The position numbers and the translations under genes were made by a program. A model generated the notes under the pieces. That model saw only the letters and a program-made list of their open reading frames with translations. It did not search any database and was not told the origin of the DNA. Below are positions 25,559 through 33,511 of a DNA stretch of 42,355 nucleotides, in pieces. Positions within the stretch are counted from its first letter, which is position 1; each line of letters starts with the position of its first letter. Source of the DNA: Betaproteobacteria bacterium (GTDB taxonomy: Bacteria > Pseudomonadota > Gammaproteobacteria > Burkholderiales > Ga0077523); NCBI GenBank assembly GCA_025350245.1, contig JANXYG010000006.1, positions 1 through 42,355 on the forward strand. The letters run 5' to 3'.

Positions 25559-26551
25559 TCAGTACGCCCGGTCTTCAGCCCTGGGGTCACGGCGCAGCAA
25601 GGCTTCCGCCGCCTGCGCGGCAGACACCTCGCCATCGAGCAGCCGACAGACGGTTTCGGTCACCGGCATGTCGACCGCATGCCGCCGCGCCAGGGCCAGT
25701 ACCTCGTGCGCCGTGGGCACGCCTTCCGCCACATGGCCGAGCCGCGCCAGGATCGCGGGCAACGCTTCGCCGCCTGCGAGTTCGAGCCCGACCCGGCGAT
25801 TGCGCGACAGCTCGCCGGTGCAGGTCAGGATCAGGTCGCCGGCACCGGACAAGCCGAGAAAGGTCTCGGTGCGCCCTCCCAGCCGGACCCCGAGCCGGGT
25901 GATCTCGGCCAGGCCTCGGGTGATGAGCGCGGCGCGAGCCGAGAGCCCGAAACCCAGGCCGTCGCTCACGCCGGCCGCGATCGCGATCACGTTCTTGACG
26001 GCACCGCCGACCTCGACGCCGATCAGGTCGTCGCTCGAATAGACACGCAACCGCGGACCATGCAGTGCCCGCGCGGTGGCGGCGGCGAATGGGGCGTCGG
26101 AAGCCGCGAGCGTGATCGCGGCCGGCAGACCGCGGGCCACTTCGCCCGCGAAGCTCGGGCCCGAAAGCGCGCCCCGGGCGACAGCCGGCGCCAGCGTCTC
26201 GTCCGCCACCTGATGCGGGAACAAGGCGGAGCCGGTCTCGAAACCCTTGCACAGCCAGAGCACCGGAACGCGCCCGAAGGCCGCCAGATCCGCGAGAGTC
26301 GGGCGCAAGGCGGCGGTGGGGGTGGCCACCACCGCCAGATCGGCACCGCTCGTGGCGCTGGCAAGATCGGGATCGATGCCGATGGATGCCGGCAGGTTGC
26401 AGCCGGGAAGGTAGGCGCGATTCTCGTGATCGGCGAGCATCGCCTCGCAGTGGTCACGCCGGCGCGACCAGAGGGTCACCGAATGCCGGTCGGCGAGGCT
26501 GATCGCGAAGGCGGTGCCCCAGGCGCCGGCCCCGAGGACCGCGATGTTCAC
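25559..26551 (-). CDS. gpsA: Glycerol-3-phosphate dehydrogenase [NAD(P)+]
   Basis: Reduces dihydroxyacetone phosphate to sn-glycerol 3-phosphate for phospholipid synthesis. The 330-aa protein has the dinucleotide-binding motif VLGAGAWGTAFAISLA (residues 5-20), the catalytic Lys in GAVKNVIAIAAG (about residues 188-199) and the family segment ALSGPSFAGEVARGLP. The ATG overlaps the stop of the SH3 gene by 4 nt. It is the last gene of the rhodanese-grxC-secB-SH3-gpsA series; secB-gpsA proximity is common in proteobacteria. Confidence 0.97.
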   Translation of the reverse strand: MNIAVLGAGAWGTAFAISLADRHSVTLWSRRRDHCEAMLADHENRAYLPGCNLPASIGIDPDLASATSGADLAVVATPTAALRPTLADLAAFGRVPVLWLCKGFETGSALFPHQVADETLAPAVARGALSGPSFAGEVARGLPAAITLAASDAPFAAATARALHGPRLRVYSSDDLIGVEVGGAVKNVIAIAAGVSDGLGFGLSARAALITRGLAEITRLGVRLGGRTETFLGLSGAGDLILTCTGELSRNRRVGLELAGGEALPAILARLGHVAEGVPTAHEVLALARRHAVDMPVTETVCRLLDGEVSAAQAAEALLRRDPRAEDRAY

Positions 26552-26979
26552 AAGCCCCAGACCTCGGCAGCCCGAACGTAGCCCTGGAGGCCGTCGCGGT
26601 GGCGTACCCGCACCCAGGCACCTGAACTTTCGACGAACTCGAGCACCACCCCTTTTCGGGCAGAGGCTGAACTCTGTGAGGTATCAGCAGGGCTGGCGCG
26701 GATCACGGCCACCGGCGCCACCACCGCGACCGTGCGTCGCGGCAGCAGGGACGCGCTTTCGGCCCAGGCGATCTCACCGCCTACCGTGCGCACCTTGACC
26801 CAGCCCTCGATCGCCGCGATCACCTCGACCGGCGACGCCGCGCTGACCACATAGAGCTTTTCGGTCTTCAGCGAGGGCCCGCCGTACAGGATCGCCGGCG
26901 CGTCGGCGATCGAGCGGAAGTCGAGCGCCGATGCGGTCGTCGCGAATAGTGCGAATGCGCCGAGCCAGGCGCGAAACAT
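26548..26979 (-). CDS. Secreted bacterial SH3-domain protein
   Basis: A 143-aa protein with a signal peptide (MFRAWLGAFALFATTASA, cleavage near residue 18) and two SH3b-like repeats. The first is in AILYGGPSLKTEKLYVVS to WVKVRTVGGEIAWAES; the second is in AVIRASPADTSQSSASARKG to WVRVRHRDGLQGYVRA. Bacterial SH3 domains often bind peptidoglycan or periplasmic partners; no catalytic domain is attached. It starts right at the secB stop (no gap) and overlaps gpsA by 4 nt, so it is fixed between them. Its role is unknown. Confidence 0.85.
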   Translation of the reverse strand: MFRAWLGAFALFATTASALDFRSIADAPAILYGGPSLKTEKLYVVSAASPVEVIAAIEGWVKVRTVGGEIAWAESASLLPRRTVAVVAPVAVIRASPADTSQSSASARKGVVLEFVESSGAWVRVRHRDGLQGYVRAAEVWGL

Positions 26980-27441
26980 TTAATGAGAAGTTTCGGCCGA
27001 CTGACCGGCTTGTTGTTGTTGCTGCTGGCGATACAGCGCGTCGAAGTTCATCGGCGCCAGGAACACCGGCGGGAAACCGGCACGCACCGTCAGATCGGAG
27101 ATCGACTCCCGCAGGTACGGTTGCAGGATGGTCGGGCAGGTGACCGAGTAGATCGGCTCCATGTCAGATGCGGGGACGCCCTTGATCAGGAAGATGCCGG
27201 CCTGGGTGGCCTCGACCAGGAACAGCGTCTTCTCGCCGACCTTCGCCGTGACCGTGGCGGTCAGCGCGACCTCGTGAAAATCGTTGCCGATGGCCTGGGC
27301 CTTGTTGGCGAACGAGAATTCGAGTTGCGGCTGTTCGCGCTCCAGGAAGATCTGGGGCGCGTTCGGGCTTTCGAGCGACACATCCTTGACGTAGATCTTC
27401 TCGATCGCGAACTGCGCTTGCTGCTGCTGGGCTTCGGCCAT
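26980..27441 (-). CDS. secB: Protein-export chaperone SecB
   Basis: Homotetrameric cytoplasmic chaperone that keeps secretory proteins unfolded and delivers them to SecA. The 153-aa length is normal. Visible family segments are FAIEKIYVKDVSLESPNAP near the N-terminus, VTCPTILQPYLRESISDL in the middle and GFPPVFLAPMNFDALY near the C-terminus. The N- and C-termini are Gln-rich. The gene is 57 nt downstream of grxC and directly precedes the SH3 gene. Confidence 0.98.
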   Translation of the reverse strand: MAEAQQQQAQFAIEKIYVKDVSLESPNAPQIFLEREQPQLEFSFANKAQAIGNDFHEVALTATVTAKVGEKTLFLVEATQAGIFLIKGVPASDMEPIYSVTCPTILQPYLRESISDLTVRAGFPPVFLAPMNFDALYRQQQQQQAGQSAETSH

Positions 27442-27498
27442 GATACCTCCGACGGAAATGGGGCCGTAGTGTAGCCGAAGCCCCAGGGCGATCAGGGA

Positions 27499-27765
27499 CT
27501 AGCCGGTAGCGCCACGCAGCAGCGGATCGAGCTCCCCGGCGCGGTCGAGCGCGGCGAGATCGTCGAACCCGCCGACATGCCGCTCGCCGATCCAGATCTG
27601 CGGCACGGTGCGACGCCCGCTCTCGGCGGTCATGTCGGTGCGGCGCCGGGGTTCGAGGTCGATGCGGATCTTGCTGATCTCGTCCACCCCCTTGGAGCGG
27701 AGCAGCCGTTCGGCGGCTACGCAATACGGGCAGGCGGCGGTGCAATACATTCGAACCCCCGGCAT
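27499..27765 (-). CDS. grxC: Glutaredoxin 3
   Basis: A small glutathione-dependent disulfide oxidoreductase of 88 aa. The redox site CPYC lies in YCTAACPYCVAAERLL (residues 7-22), the cis-Pro loop is RTVPQIWIG, and the glutathione-binding GGFDDL follows. ATG 27765 (MPGVRMYC) gives the normal length; the longer frame is a shadow of the rhodanese gene. It starts 2 nt after the rhodanese stop, and grxC next to secB is a common arrangement. Confidence 0.96.
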   Translation of the reverse strand: MPGVRMYCTAACPYCVAAERLLRSKGVDEISKIRIDLEPRRRTDMTAESGRRTVPQIWIGERHVGGFDDLAALDRAGELDPLLRGATG

Positions 27766-27767
27766 CG

Positions 27768-28178
27768 CTACTTCTCCACCGGCATGCCGGCCTGTTGCCA
27801 GGCGCCGATACCGCCCCGCAGACTGAACACCTCGGCGAATCCGTCGGCCTTGAGCATTTCGGCGGCACCGTGCGAACGGCCGCCGGTGGCGCAATGCACG
27901 AGCAGAGGCTTGGCCTTGAACCGGGTCAGTTCCCCGAGGCGGGTCTTGAACTGCGACAGCGGGATATGCCGCGCGTTGGGCAGGTGCCCCTGGGCGAACT
28001 CGGCCTGCTCGCGCACATCGACGATGACGGCGTCGCGACGATTGATGAGCAGCACGGCATCACTGACGCCGAGTTCGGGAATGTCCGAGAAACGCCGCTT
28101 GATCAACGGGAACAGCAACCCCAGGCCGCTGGTGGCGGCGATCACGATAAGCCAGATGTTGTCTTGCACGAACTTCAA
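27768..28178 (-). CDS. Membrane-anchored rhodanese-like protein
   Basis: A 136-aa protein with an N-terminal membrane helix (about residues 8-26) and one rhodanese domain. The active-site loop reads VHCATGGRSHGAAEML, with Cys at about residue 95, and VIVDVREQAEFAQGHLPNA is the typical first half. Such proteins transfer sulfur or bind persulfide; the YibN type sits beside grxC and secB in many proteobacteria, as here. Only one of the two rhodanese domains of classical sulfurtransferases is present. It is the first gene of the series and diverges from gpmA. Confidence 0.93.
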   Translation of the reverse strand: MKFVQDNIWLIVIAATSGLGLLFPLIKRRFSDIPELGVSDAVLLINRRDAVIVDVREQAEFAQGHLPNARHIPLSQFKTRLGELTRFKAKPLLVHCATGGRSHGAAEMLKADGFAEVFSLRGGIGAWQQAGMPVEK

Positions 28179-28309
28179 GATGCTTTTCCCCCGGGACCCC
28201 GGACGCCGCCCCGCAGCCGGAATACGGCAGCAACCCTGGACTCGTCTGGCAACAAACCTCGATTCTAGGCGAGCCCGCTGCCATGCACCAATGCAAATGC
28301 CTTGCCCGG

Positions 28310-28339
28310 TAGAATCGGAAGCTGGGCGGTAAAGCCCAG
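28310..28339 (+). promoter_or_regulatory. gpmA promoter -10 and leader hairpin
   Basis: TAGAAT (28310-28315) is a good -10; no clear -35 is seen. Just downstream CTGGGC (28322-28327) and GCCCAG (28334-28339) form a 6-bp GC-rich stem around GGTAAA, directly touching the GGGAGAA Shine-Dalgarno (28340-28346). The hairpin would be near the 5' end of the mRNA and could stabilise it or limit ribosome access. Confidence 0.4.
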
Positions 28340-28350
28340 GGAGAACTGCA

Positions 28351-29106
28351 ATGAGTCACCGGATCGTGCTGCTGCGGCACGGCGAGAGCATCTGGAACCA
28401 GGAAAACCGCTTCACCGGCTGGGCCGATATCGACCTCTCCGAGCATGGCCGCAACGAAGCCCGCGAGGCCGGCCAACTGCTGCGATCGGAAGGTTTTCGG
28501 TTCGACATGGCCTATGTCTCGGTGCTCAAGCGCGCCATCCGCACGCTCTGGATCGCCCTGGACGAGATGGAAACCATGTGGCTGCCGGTGCGCCACGCCT
28601 GGGAACTGAATGAGCGCCACTATGGCGCGCTGCAAGGCCTGAACAAGGCCGAGACGGCGGCGAAGTTCGGCGAGGAGCAGGTGCTGGCCTGGCGGCGGAG
28701 CTACGACATTCCCCCGCCACCGCTGTCGGCCGGCGACGAGCGCGATCCGGCGCACGATCCGCGCTATGCCAGTCTGACACCGGCCCAGCGTCCCTTGACC
28801 GAGTGCCTGAAAGACACCGTGGCGCGAGTGGTGCCGTTCTGGGAAACCGTGATCGTTCCCGAGGTCGCCGCTGGCAGGTCGCTGCTGATCGCAGCGCACG
28901 GCAATACGTTACGGGCGCTCGTCAAGCATCTCGACGGCGTGTCCGATGCGGAAATCGTCAAGCTCAATGTCCCGACCGCGGTACCGCTGGTATATGAGTT
29001 CGATGACGCCATGGTGCCGATCGGCCACCACTACCTCGGCGATCCCGAGGCGATCGCGGCCCGAGTTGCGGCGGTGGCGGCGCAGGGCAAGGCGAAGAAG
29101 GCGTAG
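28351..29106 (+). CDS. gpmA: 2,3-bisphosphoglycerate-dependent phosphoglycerate mutase
   Basis: Interconverts 3- and 2-phosphoglycerate in glycolysis/gluconeogenesis. The 251-aa protein has the histidine-phosphatase motif [20 protein letters not shown] (phospho-His at about residue 9), the [12 protein letters not shown] segment and the second catalytic His in [16 protein letters not shown]. The size fits the dimeric/tetrameric dPGM family. The ATG at 28351 has a strong GGGAGAA site 4 nt upstream. It begins the gpmA-envC-ctpA-moeB series, separated from envC by a palindromic element. Confidence 0.97.
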   Translation: MSHRIVLLRHGESIWNQENRFTGWADIDLSEHGRNEAREAGQLLRSEGFRFDMAYVSVLKRAIRTLWIALDEMETMWLPVRHAWELNERHYGALQGLNKAETAAKFGEEQVLAWRRSYDIPPPPLSAGDERDPAHDPRYASLTPAQRPLTECLKDTVARVVPFWETVIVPEVAAGRSLLIAAHGNTLRALVKHLDGVSDAEIVKLNVPTAVPLVYEFDDAMVPIGHHYLGDPEAIAARVAAVAAQGKAKKA

Positions 29107-29163
29107 TGGCGTCCCCGGGGTCGACTGGCCGGCAACGACGCAACCGCGAAATCGACGCGCGGG

Positions 29164-29282
29164 TTTCCCTCATCCCCGGCCCTCCCGGCGGGAGAAGGGC
29201 GCAGGTGACCTCCCTTCCCGGCGGGAGAAGGGCGCAGGAGACCTCCCTCTCCCCCCGGGAGAGGGACCGAGGGTGAGGGAAG
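29164..29282. repeat. Palindromic intergenic element with a 33-bp internal duplication
   Basis: The outer ends TTCCCTCA (29165-29172) and TGAGGGAA (29274-29281) are inverted repeats. Inside, the unit TCCCGGCGGGAGAAGGGCGC occurs at 29183-29202 and again at 29216-29235 (period 33), followed by a CTCCCCCCGGGAGAGGG palindrome. The pattern resembles the dispersed 'CCCTCACCC...GGGAGAGGG' REP-like elements common in GC-rich proteobacteria. It lies between gpmA and envC and is unrelated to copies A-E. Confidence 0.75.
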
Positions 29283-29311
29283 TCGGGCAATGTCGCGAGT
29301 CGGGTAGCGGT

Positions 29312-30499
29312 GTGCGACGGTTCGCGGTCGCCATCACCATGGTGGCCGCCCTCGCCGGCAGCGGCGCGGCGCTGCCGGCGCCGAAGCAGGATCTCGACGC
29401 GATCCGCGGCCGCATCGAGGGCCTGCGAAAGGACCTCGCCGAAACCGAGGAATCGCGCGCCGAGGCGGCAGACCAACTGCGTGACTCCGAACTCGCGATC
29501 AGCGCCGCGAACCGCCGCTTGCGCGAGCTCGACCAGCAGCAACAGGAGGTCGAACGCACGCTGGCGCAACTCACCGAACAGGCCCGGACATCCCAGACCG
29601 GCATCGGCCGGCAGCAGACGGCTCTCGGACGCGCGCTGCTACATCAGTACCTGCGCGGGCACGCCGATCCGATCCGGCTCCTGCTCGGCAACGAAGACCC
29701 GAACGAAGTGTCGCGTCGGCTGCATTACCTCACCTATGTCGCGAAGGCCCGGACACAGTTGATCACCAACCTGCGGCAAGGTCTGGCCGAGGTCGAGCGC
29801 ATCGCCGTCGCCACCCGCGGCAAGGCCGATGAGCTGGCGGCCATCGAACAGGAACAGAACACCGAGCGCCAGACACTGCAGCGGGAGAAAGCCGACCGCG
29901 CCCGGGTGCTCGCCTCCGTATCGGCCCAGGTGGCCAGTCAGCGGCGGCAGATCGACACCCTGCGTCGCGACGAGGAACGGCTGACGAGCCTGGTGGACAA
30001 GCTCGCCAAGGCGGCGGCGAGGGCGGCGATGATCAAGCCGCCCAAACCCGATGCGCCGCTCGCGAACAAGGCCGTTCCGGAGATCGGCACGGACCACGCT
30101 GCCTTCGCACAGATCAAGGGCAGACTGCGTTTGCCGGTGACGGGGGAACTCTCCAATCGGTTCGGCAGTCCACGCGTGGACGGTCAGCTTTCTTCGAAGG
30201 GCGTGTTCATCCGTTCGAAGGAAGGTCAGGAAGTACATGTCGTGGGCTCGGGGCAGGTGGTGTTCGCCGACTGGTTGCGCGGCTTCGGCAACCTGCTCAT
30301 CGTGGACCACGGCGATGGCTACATGAGTCTGTACGGCAACAGCGAAGCCTTGTTCCGCAAACCCGGCGATGACGTACGCACCGGCGAGGTGATCGCCTCG
30401 GTCGGTTCGAGCGGGGGCAGCGCGGAATCGGGTCTATACTTTGAACTCAGGTATCGCGGCAAACCTTTCGATCCGCTGTCGTGGGCCCGGCTGAAATAG
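29312..30499 (+). CDS. EnvC-like murein hydrolase activator (M23/LytM domain)
   Basis: A secreted protein of 395 aa from a GTG start at 29312 (reading VRRFAVAITMVAALAG), with a signal peptide ending near SGAALPA. A long coiled coil follows (about residues 25-250, rich in Glu, Gln and Arg). A C-terminal LytM/M23 domain (about 285-390) contains KGVFIRSKEGQEV, VDHGDGYMSLYGN and LYFELRYRGKPFDP. At the first zinc-ligand position (usually GxxxH..D) it has SKGVFIRS, so the enzyme site is degenerate, as in EnvC, which activates amidases rather than cutting peptidoglycan itself. FtsEX, its known regulator, is encoded at 10850-12408. The longer upstream frame runs through the palindromic repeat. Confidence 0.9.
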   Translation: MRRFAVAITMVAALAGSGAALPAPKQDLDAIRGRIEGLRKDLAETEESRAEAADQLRDSELAISAANRRLRELDQQQQEVERTLAQLTEQARTSQTGIGRQQTALGRALLHQYLRGHADPIRLLLGNEDPNEVSRRLHYLTYVAKARTQLITNLRQGLAEVERIAVATRGKADELAAIEQEQNTERQTLQREKADRARVLASVSAQVASQRRQIDTLRRDEERLTSLVDKLAKAAARAAMIKPPKPDAPLANKAVPEIGTDHAAFAQIKGRLRLPVTGELSNRFGSPRVDGQLSSKGVFIRSKEGQEVHVVGSGQVVFADWLRGFGNLLIVDHGDGYMSLYGNSEALFRKPGDDVRTGEVIASVGSSGGSAESGLYFELRYRGKPFDPLSWARLK

Positions 30500-30533
30500 C
30501 CGGGGCGGCAACGCCCGATCCGCACACATCACG

Positions 30534-30558
30534 GCCGTCTTCATGACGGCTTTTATTT
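30534..30558 (+). terminator. Rho-independent terminator or attenuator between envC and ctpA
   Basis: GCCGTC (30534-30539) and GACGGC (30545-30550) pair around a 5-nt loop and are followed by TTTTATTT. It is 35 nt after the envC-like stop and 35 nt before the ctpA ATG. ctpA would then need its own promoter within about 90 nt or depend on read-through. Confidence 0.6.
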
Positions 30559-30592
30559 CGGCTTCCAACGGCAGTACACGGAGACAAGCGGC

Positions 30593-31987
30593 ATGGTCAG
30601 GAAAGTGAAGCAGGCGGGATTGGTCTTGATGGGCGCCACGCTGGGCGTGCTGGTCAGTCTCAATTTTTCCGCGGTGGCGCAGAAAGACCCCGGACCGCTG
30701 CCGGTCGAAGACCTGCGGGCGTTCACCGAAGTGTTCGGCCGCATCAAGGCCGACTACGTCGAGCCGGTCGAGGACAAGAAGCTCATCTCCGAGGCCATCA
30801 ACGGCATGCTGTCCGGGCTCGACCCGCACTCCGCCTACCTCGACCAGGAAGCCTTCAAGGACCTACAGGTCGGCACCCAGGGCGAATTCGGCGGGCTGGG
30901 CATCGAAGTCGGCATGGAAGACGGCTACATCAAGGTGGTTTCGCCGATCGAGGACACCCCGGCCTACCGCGCCGGCGTCAAGGCAGGCGACCTGATCATC
31001 AAGCTCGACGACCTCAACGTCAAAGGCATCACGCTCAATGACGCCGTCAAGAAGATGCGCGGCAAGCCCAACACACCGATCACGCTCACCATCGTGCGCA
31101 AGGGCGACACCAAGCCCCGCATCATCACGCTCAACCGCGCGGTGATCCAGATCCAGTCGGTCAAGTCGAAGCTGCTCGAACCCGGCTACGCCTACTTCCG
31201 CGTCACCCAGTTCCAGGAACACACCGGCGAAGCGCTGGCGAAAGCCATCGACACGGTTTTCAAGAGTAGTTCGATGCCGATTCGCGGCGTCGTTCTCGAC
31301 CTGCGTAACGACCCCGGCGGCCTGCTCAACACCGCAGTGGCGGTGTCCGCGGCGTTTCTGCCACCGGGCGCGCTGGTGGTCTACACCGAAGGCCGGACCG
31401 AAGATGCCAAGATGAAGCTGATGGCAATTCCGGAACACTATCTGCGCGGCAGCAAGGACGACTACCTGAAGAAACTGCCGGCCGAGGTCAAGAAGGCGCC
31501 GATGGTGGTGCTGGTCAACGGCGGCTCGGCGTCGGCCTCCGAGATCGTTGCCGGCGCACTCCAGGACCACAAACGGGCGGTCATCATGGGCACCCAGTCG
31601 TTCGGCAAGGGCTCGGTGCAAACCATTCTGCCGCTCGGCAACGGCACGGCGATCAAGCTCACCACCGCCCGTTACTTCACCCCGGCCGGCCGCTCCATCC
31701 AGGCCAAGGGCATCACGCCCGACATCGTCGTCGAGGAAGCCACCATCAGCGAGAAAGCCGAAGAGGGCTTGCGCATGCGCGAAGCCGACCTCGGCCGCCG
31801 TTTGTCCAACCCGCAGGACAAAGACCAGCCGAAAGACGCCGCCAAGGCTGCCGAATCGGCGCCGGCAGTCCCGGCCAAGGCCGATGACGCCAAGCCGGAA
31901 GTCCCGGACATCGTTTCGCCCAAGGACTACCAGCTCAACGAGGCGGTCAACCTGCTCAAGGCGCTGTCGATCATCAGCCGCAAGTAG
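30593..31987 (+). CDS. ctpA: S41 family C-terminal processing peptidase
   Basis: A periplasmic serine protease of 464 aa with a Ser-Lys dyad. Domains in order: signal/anchor helix (about residues 10-28), an N-terminal S41 segment (RIKADYVEPVEDKKLISEAI), PDZ (about 95-185, with GGLGIEVGMEDGYIKVVSPI) and the catalytic core. The nucleophile Ser lies in NGGSASASEIVAGAL and the Lys in GTQSFGKGSVQT. A Lys/Ala/Pro-rich linker (about 410-440) precedes the C-terminal helix. CtpA-type enzymes cut C-termini of envelope proteins and peptidoglycan hydrolases. Pairing with an EnvC-like gene is typical of betaproteobacteria. Confidence 0.95.
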   Translation: MVRKVKQAGLVLMGATLGVLVSLNFSAVAQKDPGPLPVEDLRAFTEVFGRIKADYVEPVEDKKLISEAINGMLSGLDPHSAYLDQEAFKDLQVGTQGEFGGLGIEVGMEDGYIKVVSPIEDTPAYRAGVKAGDLIIKLDDLNVKGITLNDAVKKMRGKPNTPITLTIVRKGDTKPRIITLNRAVIQIQSVKSKLLEPGYAYFRVTQFQEHTGEALAKAIDTVFKSSSMPIRGVVLDLRNDPGGLLNTAVAVSAAFLPPGALVVYTEGRTEDAKMKLMAIPEHYLRGSKDDYLKKLPAEVKKAPMVVLVNGGSASASEIVAGALQDHKRAVIMGTQSFGKGSVQTILPLGNGTAIKLTTARYFTPAGRSIQAKGITPDIVVEEATISEKAEEGLRMREADLGRRLSNPQDKDQPKDAAKAAESAPAVPAKADDAKPEVPDIVSPKDYQLNEAVNLLKALSIISRK

Positions 31988-32071
31988 GAGATCGAGTACG
32001 AGTTCGAGCGCCGGTGACCGATGTCACCGGCCCTCGTCATTGGCGACGCCGCCATGCCCGGCGAACCAACC

Positions 32072-32848
32072 ATGAACGACCATCAGCTCCTGCGGTACAG
32101 CCGCCACATCCTGCTCGATGAAGTCGGCATCGATGGCCAGCAGACCTGGCTCGACGCCCACGTACTGGTCATCGGCGCCGGTGGCCTGGGCTCACCGATC
32201 GCGCTGTACCTCGCGGCCAGCGGGGTCGGATACATCACGCTGTGCGACCCCGATGTGGTCGATCTCACCAACCTGCAGCGCCAGATCGCCCACTTCACCG
32301 ATGCGATCGGCTCGCCCAAGGTGGCATCGGCGCAGGCGACGATGGCCCGCATCAATCCGGCGACCCGCGTGACCACGGTTCAGGAGCGGGTGACCGGCTC
32401 GCGGCTCGACGCTCTGGTCGCGGATGCCGACATCGTCATCGACGCCTGCGACAACTTCGCCACGCGGCACGACGTCAATCGCGCCTGCGTCAGGCACGCG
32501 AAACCACTGGTATCGGGCGCCGCCATCCGTTTCGACGGACAGGTGGCGGTGTTCGACACCCGCGACGCCGACAGTCCGTGCTACCACTGCCTGTTTCCCG
32601 AAACCGGCGACCTCGACGAGATGCGCTGCGCCGTCATGGGCGTATTCGCGCCGCTGGTAGGTGTCATCGGCTCGATGCAGGCCGCCGAAGCCCTCAAGGT
32701 GCTGGCGGCCATCGGCAAACCGCTGGTCGGGCGCCTGATGATGGTCGATGCGCGCGACATGCAGTGGCGCAGCATCCGGGTAAAGCGCGACCCGGCCTGC
32801 GCGGTGTGCGCCAGCCGTCAGGCCTCGCCCGCGACGGCGGGGGAATAG
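32072..32848 (+). CDS. moeB: Adenylyltransferase MoeB/ThiF/HesA family
   Basis: An E1-like enzyme that adenylates the C-terminal glycine of a ubiquitin-fold sulfur carrier (MoaD in molybdopterin synthesis, or ThiS). The 258-aa protein has the ATP-binding glycine loop VLVIGAGGLGSPIALYLA (about residues 32-49), the catalytic Asp in VIDACDNFATR, and two zinc CxxC pairs (CYHC and CAVC). ATG 32072 (MNDHQLLRYSRH) is the family start; an ATG six codons upstream (32054) is also in frame. No MoaD- or ThiS-like gene is in the window, so the partner is undetermined. Confidence 0.9.
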   Translation: MNDHQLLRYSRHILLDEVGIDGQQTWLDAHVLVIGAGGLGSPIALYLAASGVGYITLCDPDVVDLTNLQRQIAHFTDAIGSPKVASAQATMARINPATRVTTVQERVTGSRLDALVADADIVIDACDNFATRHDVNRACVRHAKPLVSGAAIRFDGQVAVFDTRDADSPCYHCLFPETGDLDEMRCAVMGVFAPLVGVIGSMQAAEALKVLAAIGKPLVGRLMMVDARDMQWRSIRVKRDPACAVCASRQASPATAGE

Positions 32849-32854
32849 CCGAGG

Positions 32855-33430
32855 CTACAGCAGCGCCACCACCTGCGCGTCGATGAACTCGAGCGGATTG
32901 CGCCTGAAGCCGCTCTTGGCGAACTGGTGCCAACGCCCGGTGACGTAGCAGACGATCAGGTTAGCCTGGGCGATGGTGTCGGTGGTGGCGGGCAGTTCGC
33001 CCTCGGTCACCGCGAAGCGCAACGACTGCCGGAACTGCGTTTCGAGCCGGTCATGCAACTGGTTGATGCGCGCCTGCAGCCGCTCGTTCTCGTGCACCAG
33101 CGCATCACCGATGAGCACCCGGGTCATGCCCTGGTTCTTGACGGCGAACCCGAGCAGCATCGGCACGATCGCCTGCACCTGGCGGACCCCGCTGGCCTCC
33201 TCGGCGGTGATCTTGTTCACCAGCCCGAACAAGGTCTGCTCGATGAACTCGATCAGACCTTCGAACATCTGCGCCTTGCTGGCGAAGTGGCGGTAGAGCG
33301 CGGCTTCCGAGACGTCGACCCGGGCTGCCAGAGAAGCCGTGGTGATTTTTTCCCCCGCAGGTTGCTGCAGCATCTCGGCGAGCACCTGCAATATCTGCAG
33401 CTTGCGCTCGCCCGGCTTGAAAGCGGGCAT
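32855..33430 (-). CDS. slmA: Nucleoid occlusion factor SlmA (TetR family)
   Basis: A DNA-binding division inhibitor that blocks FtsZ assembly over the nucleoid. The 191-aa protein has the TetR helix-turn-helix TTASLAARVDVSEAALYRHF (about residues 30-49), preceded by the SlmA-type start KPGERKLQILQVLAEML. The C-terminal part includes GRWHQFAKSGFRRNPLE, also characteristic. ATG 33430 is preferred; 13 more codons upstream in frame lack family similarity. It converges on moeB with a 6-nt gap and lies downstream of argB and the HAD nucleotidase, a known neighbourhood for slmA in this class. Confidence 0.92.
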   Translation of the reverse strand: MPAFKPGERKLQILQVLAEMLQQPAGEKITTASLAARVDVSEAALYRHFASKAQMFEGLIEFIEQTLFGLVNKITAEEASGVRQVQAIVPMLLGFAVKNQGMTRVLIGDALVHENERLQARINQLHDRLETQFRQSLRFAVTEGELPATTDTIAQANLIVCYVTGRWHQFAKSGFRRNPLEFIDAQVVALL

Positions 33431-33511
33431 GGCGACTCCTCTGGTGCGTGATGTCACTCTTGTAACCACGCGCCATTGTAGCCAAGCGAGCGCCCGCTTA
33501 CGAGGCCGGCT

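Noticed and set aside
28946-29311. 122-codon N-terminal extension of the envC-like gene
   Set aside because: The extension translates the end of gpmA in another frame and the palindromic element (repeated SRREKGAGDLP); a signal peptide begins at 29312.
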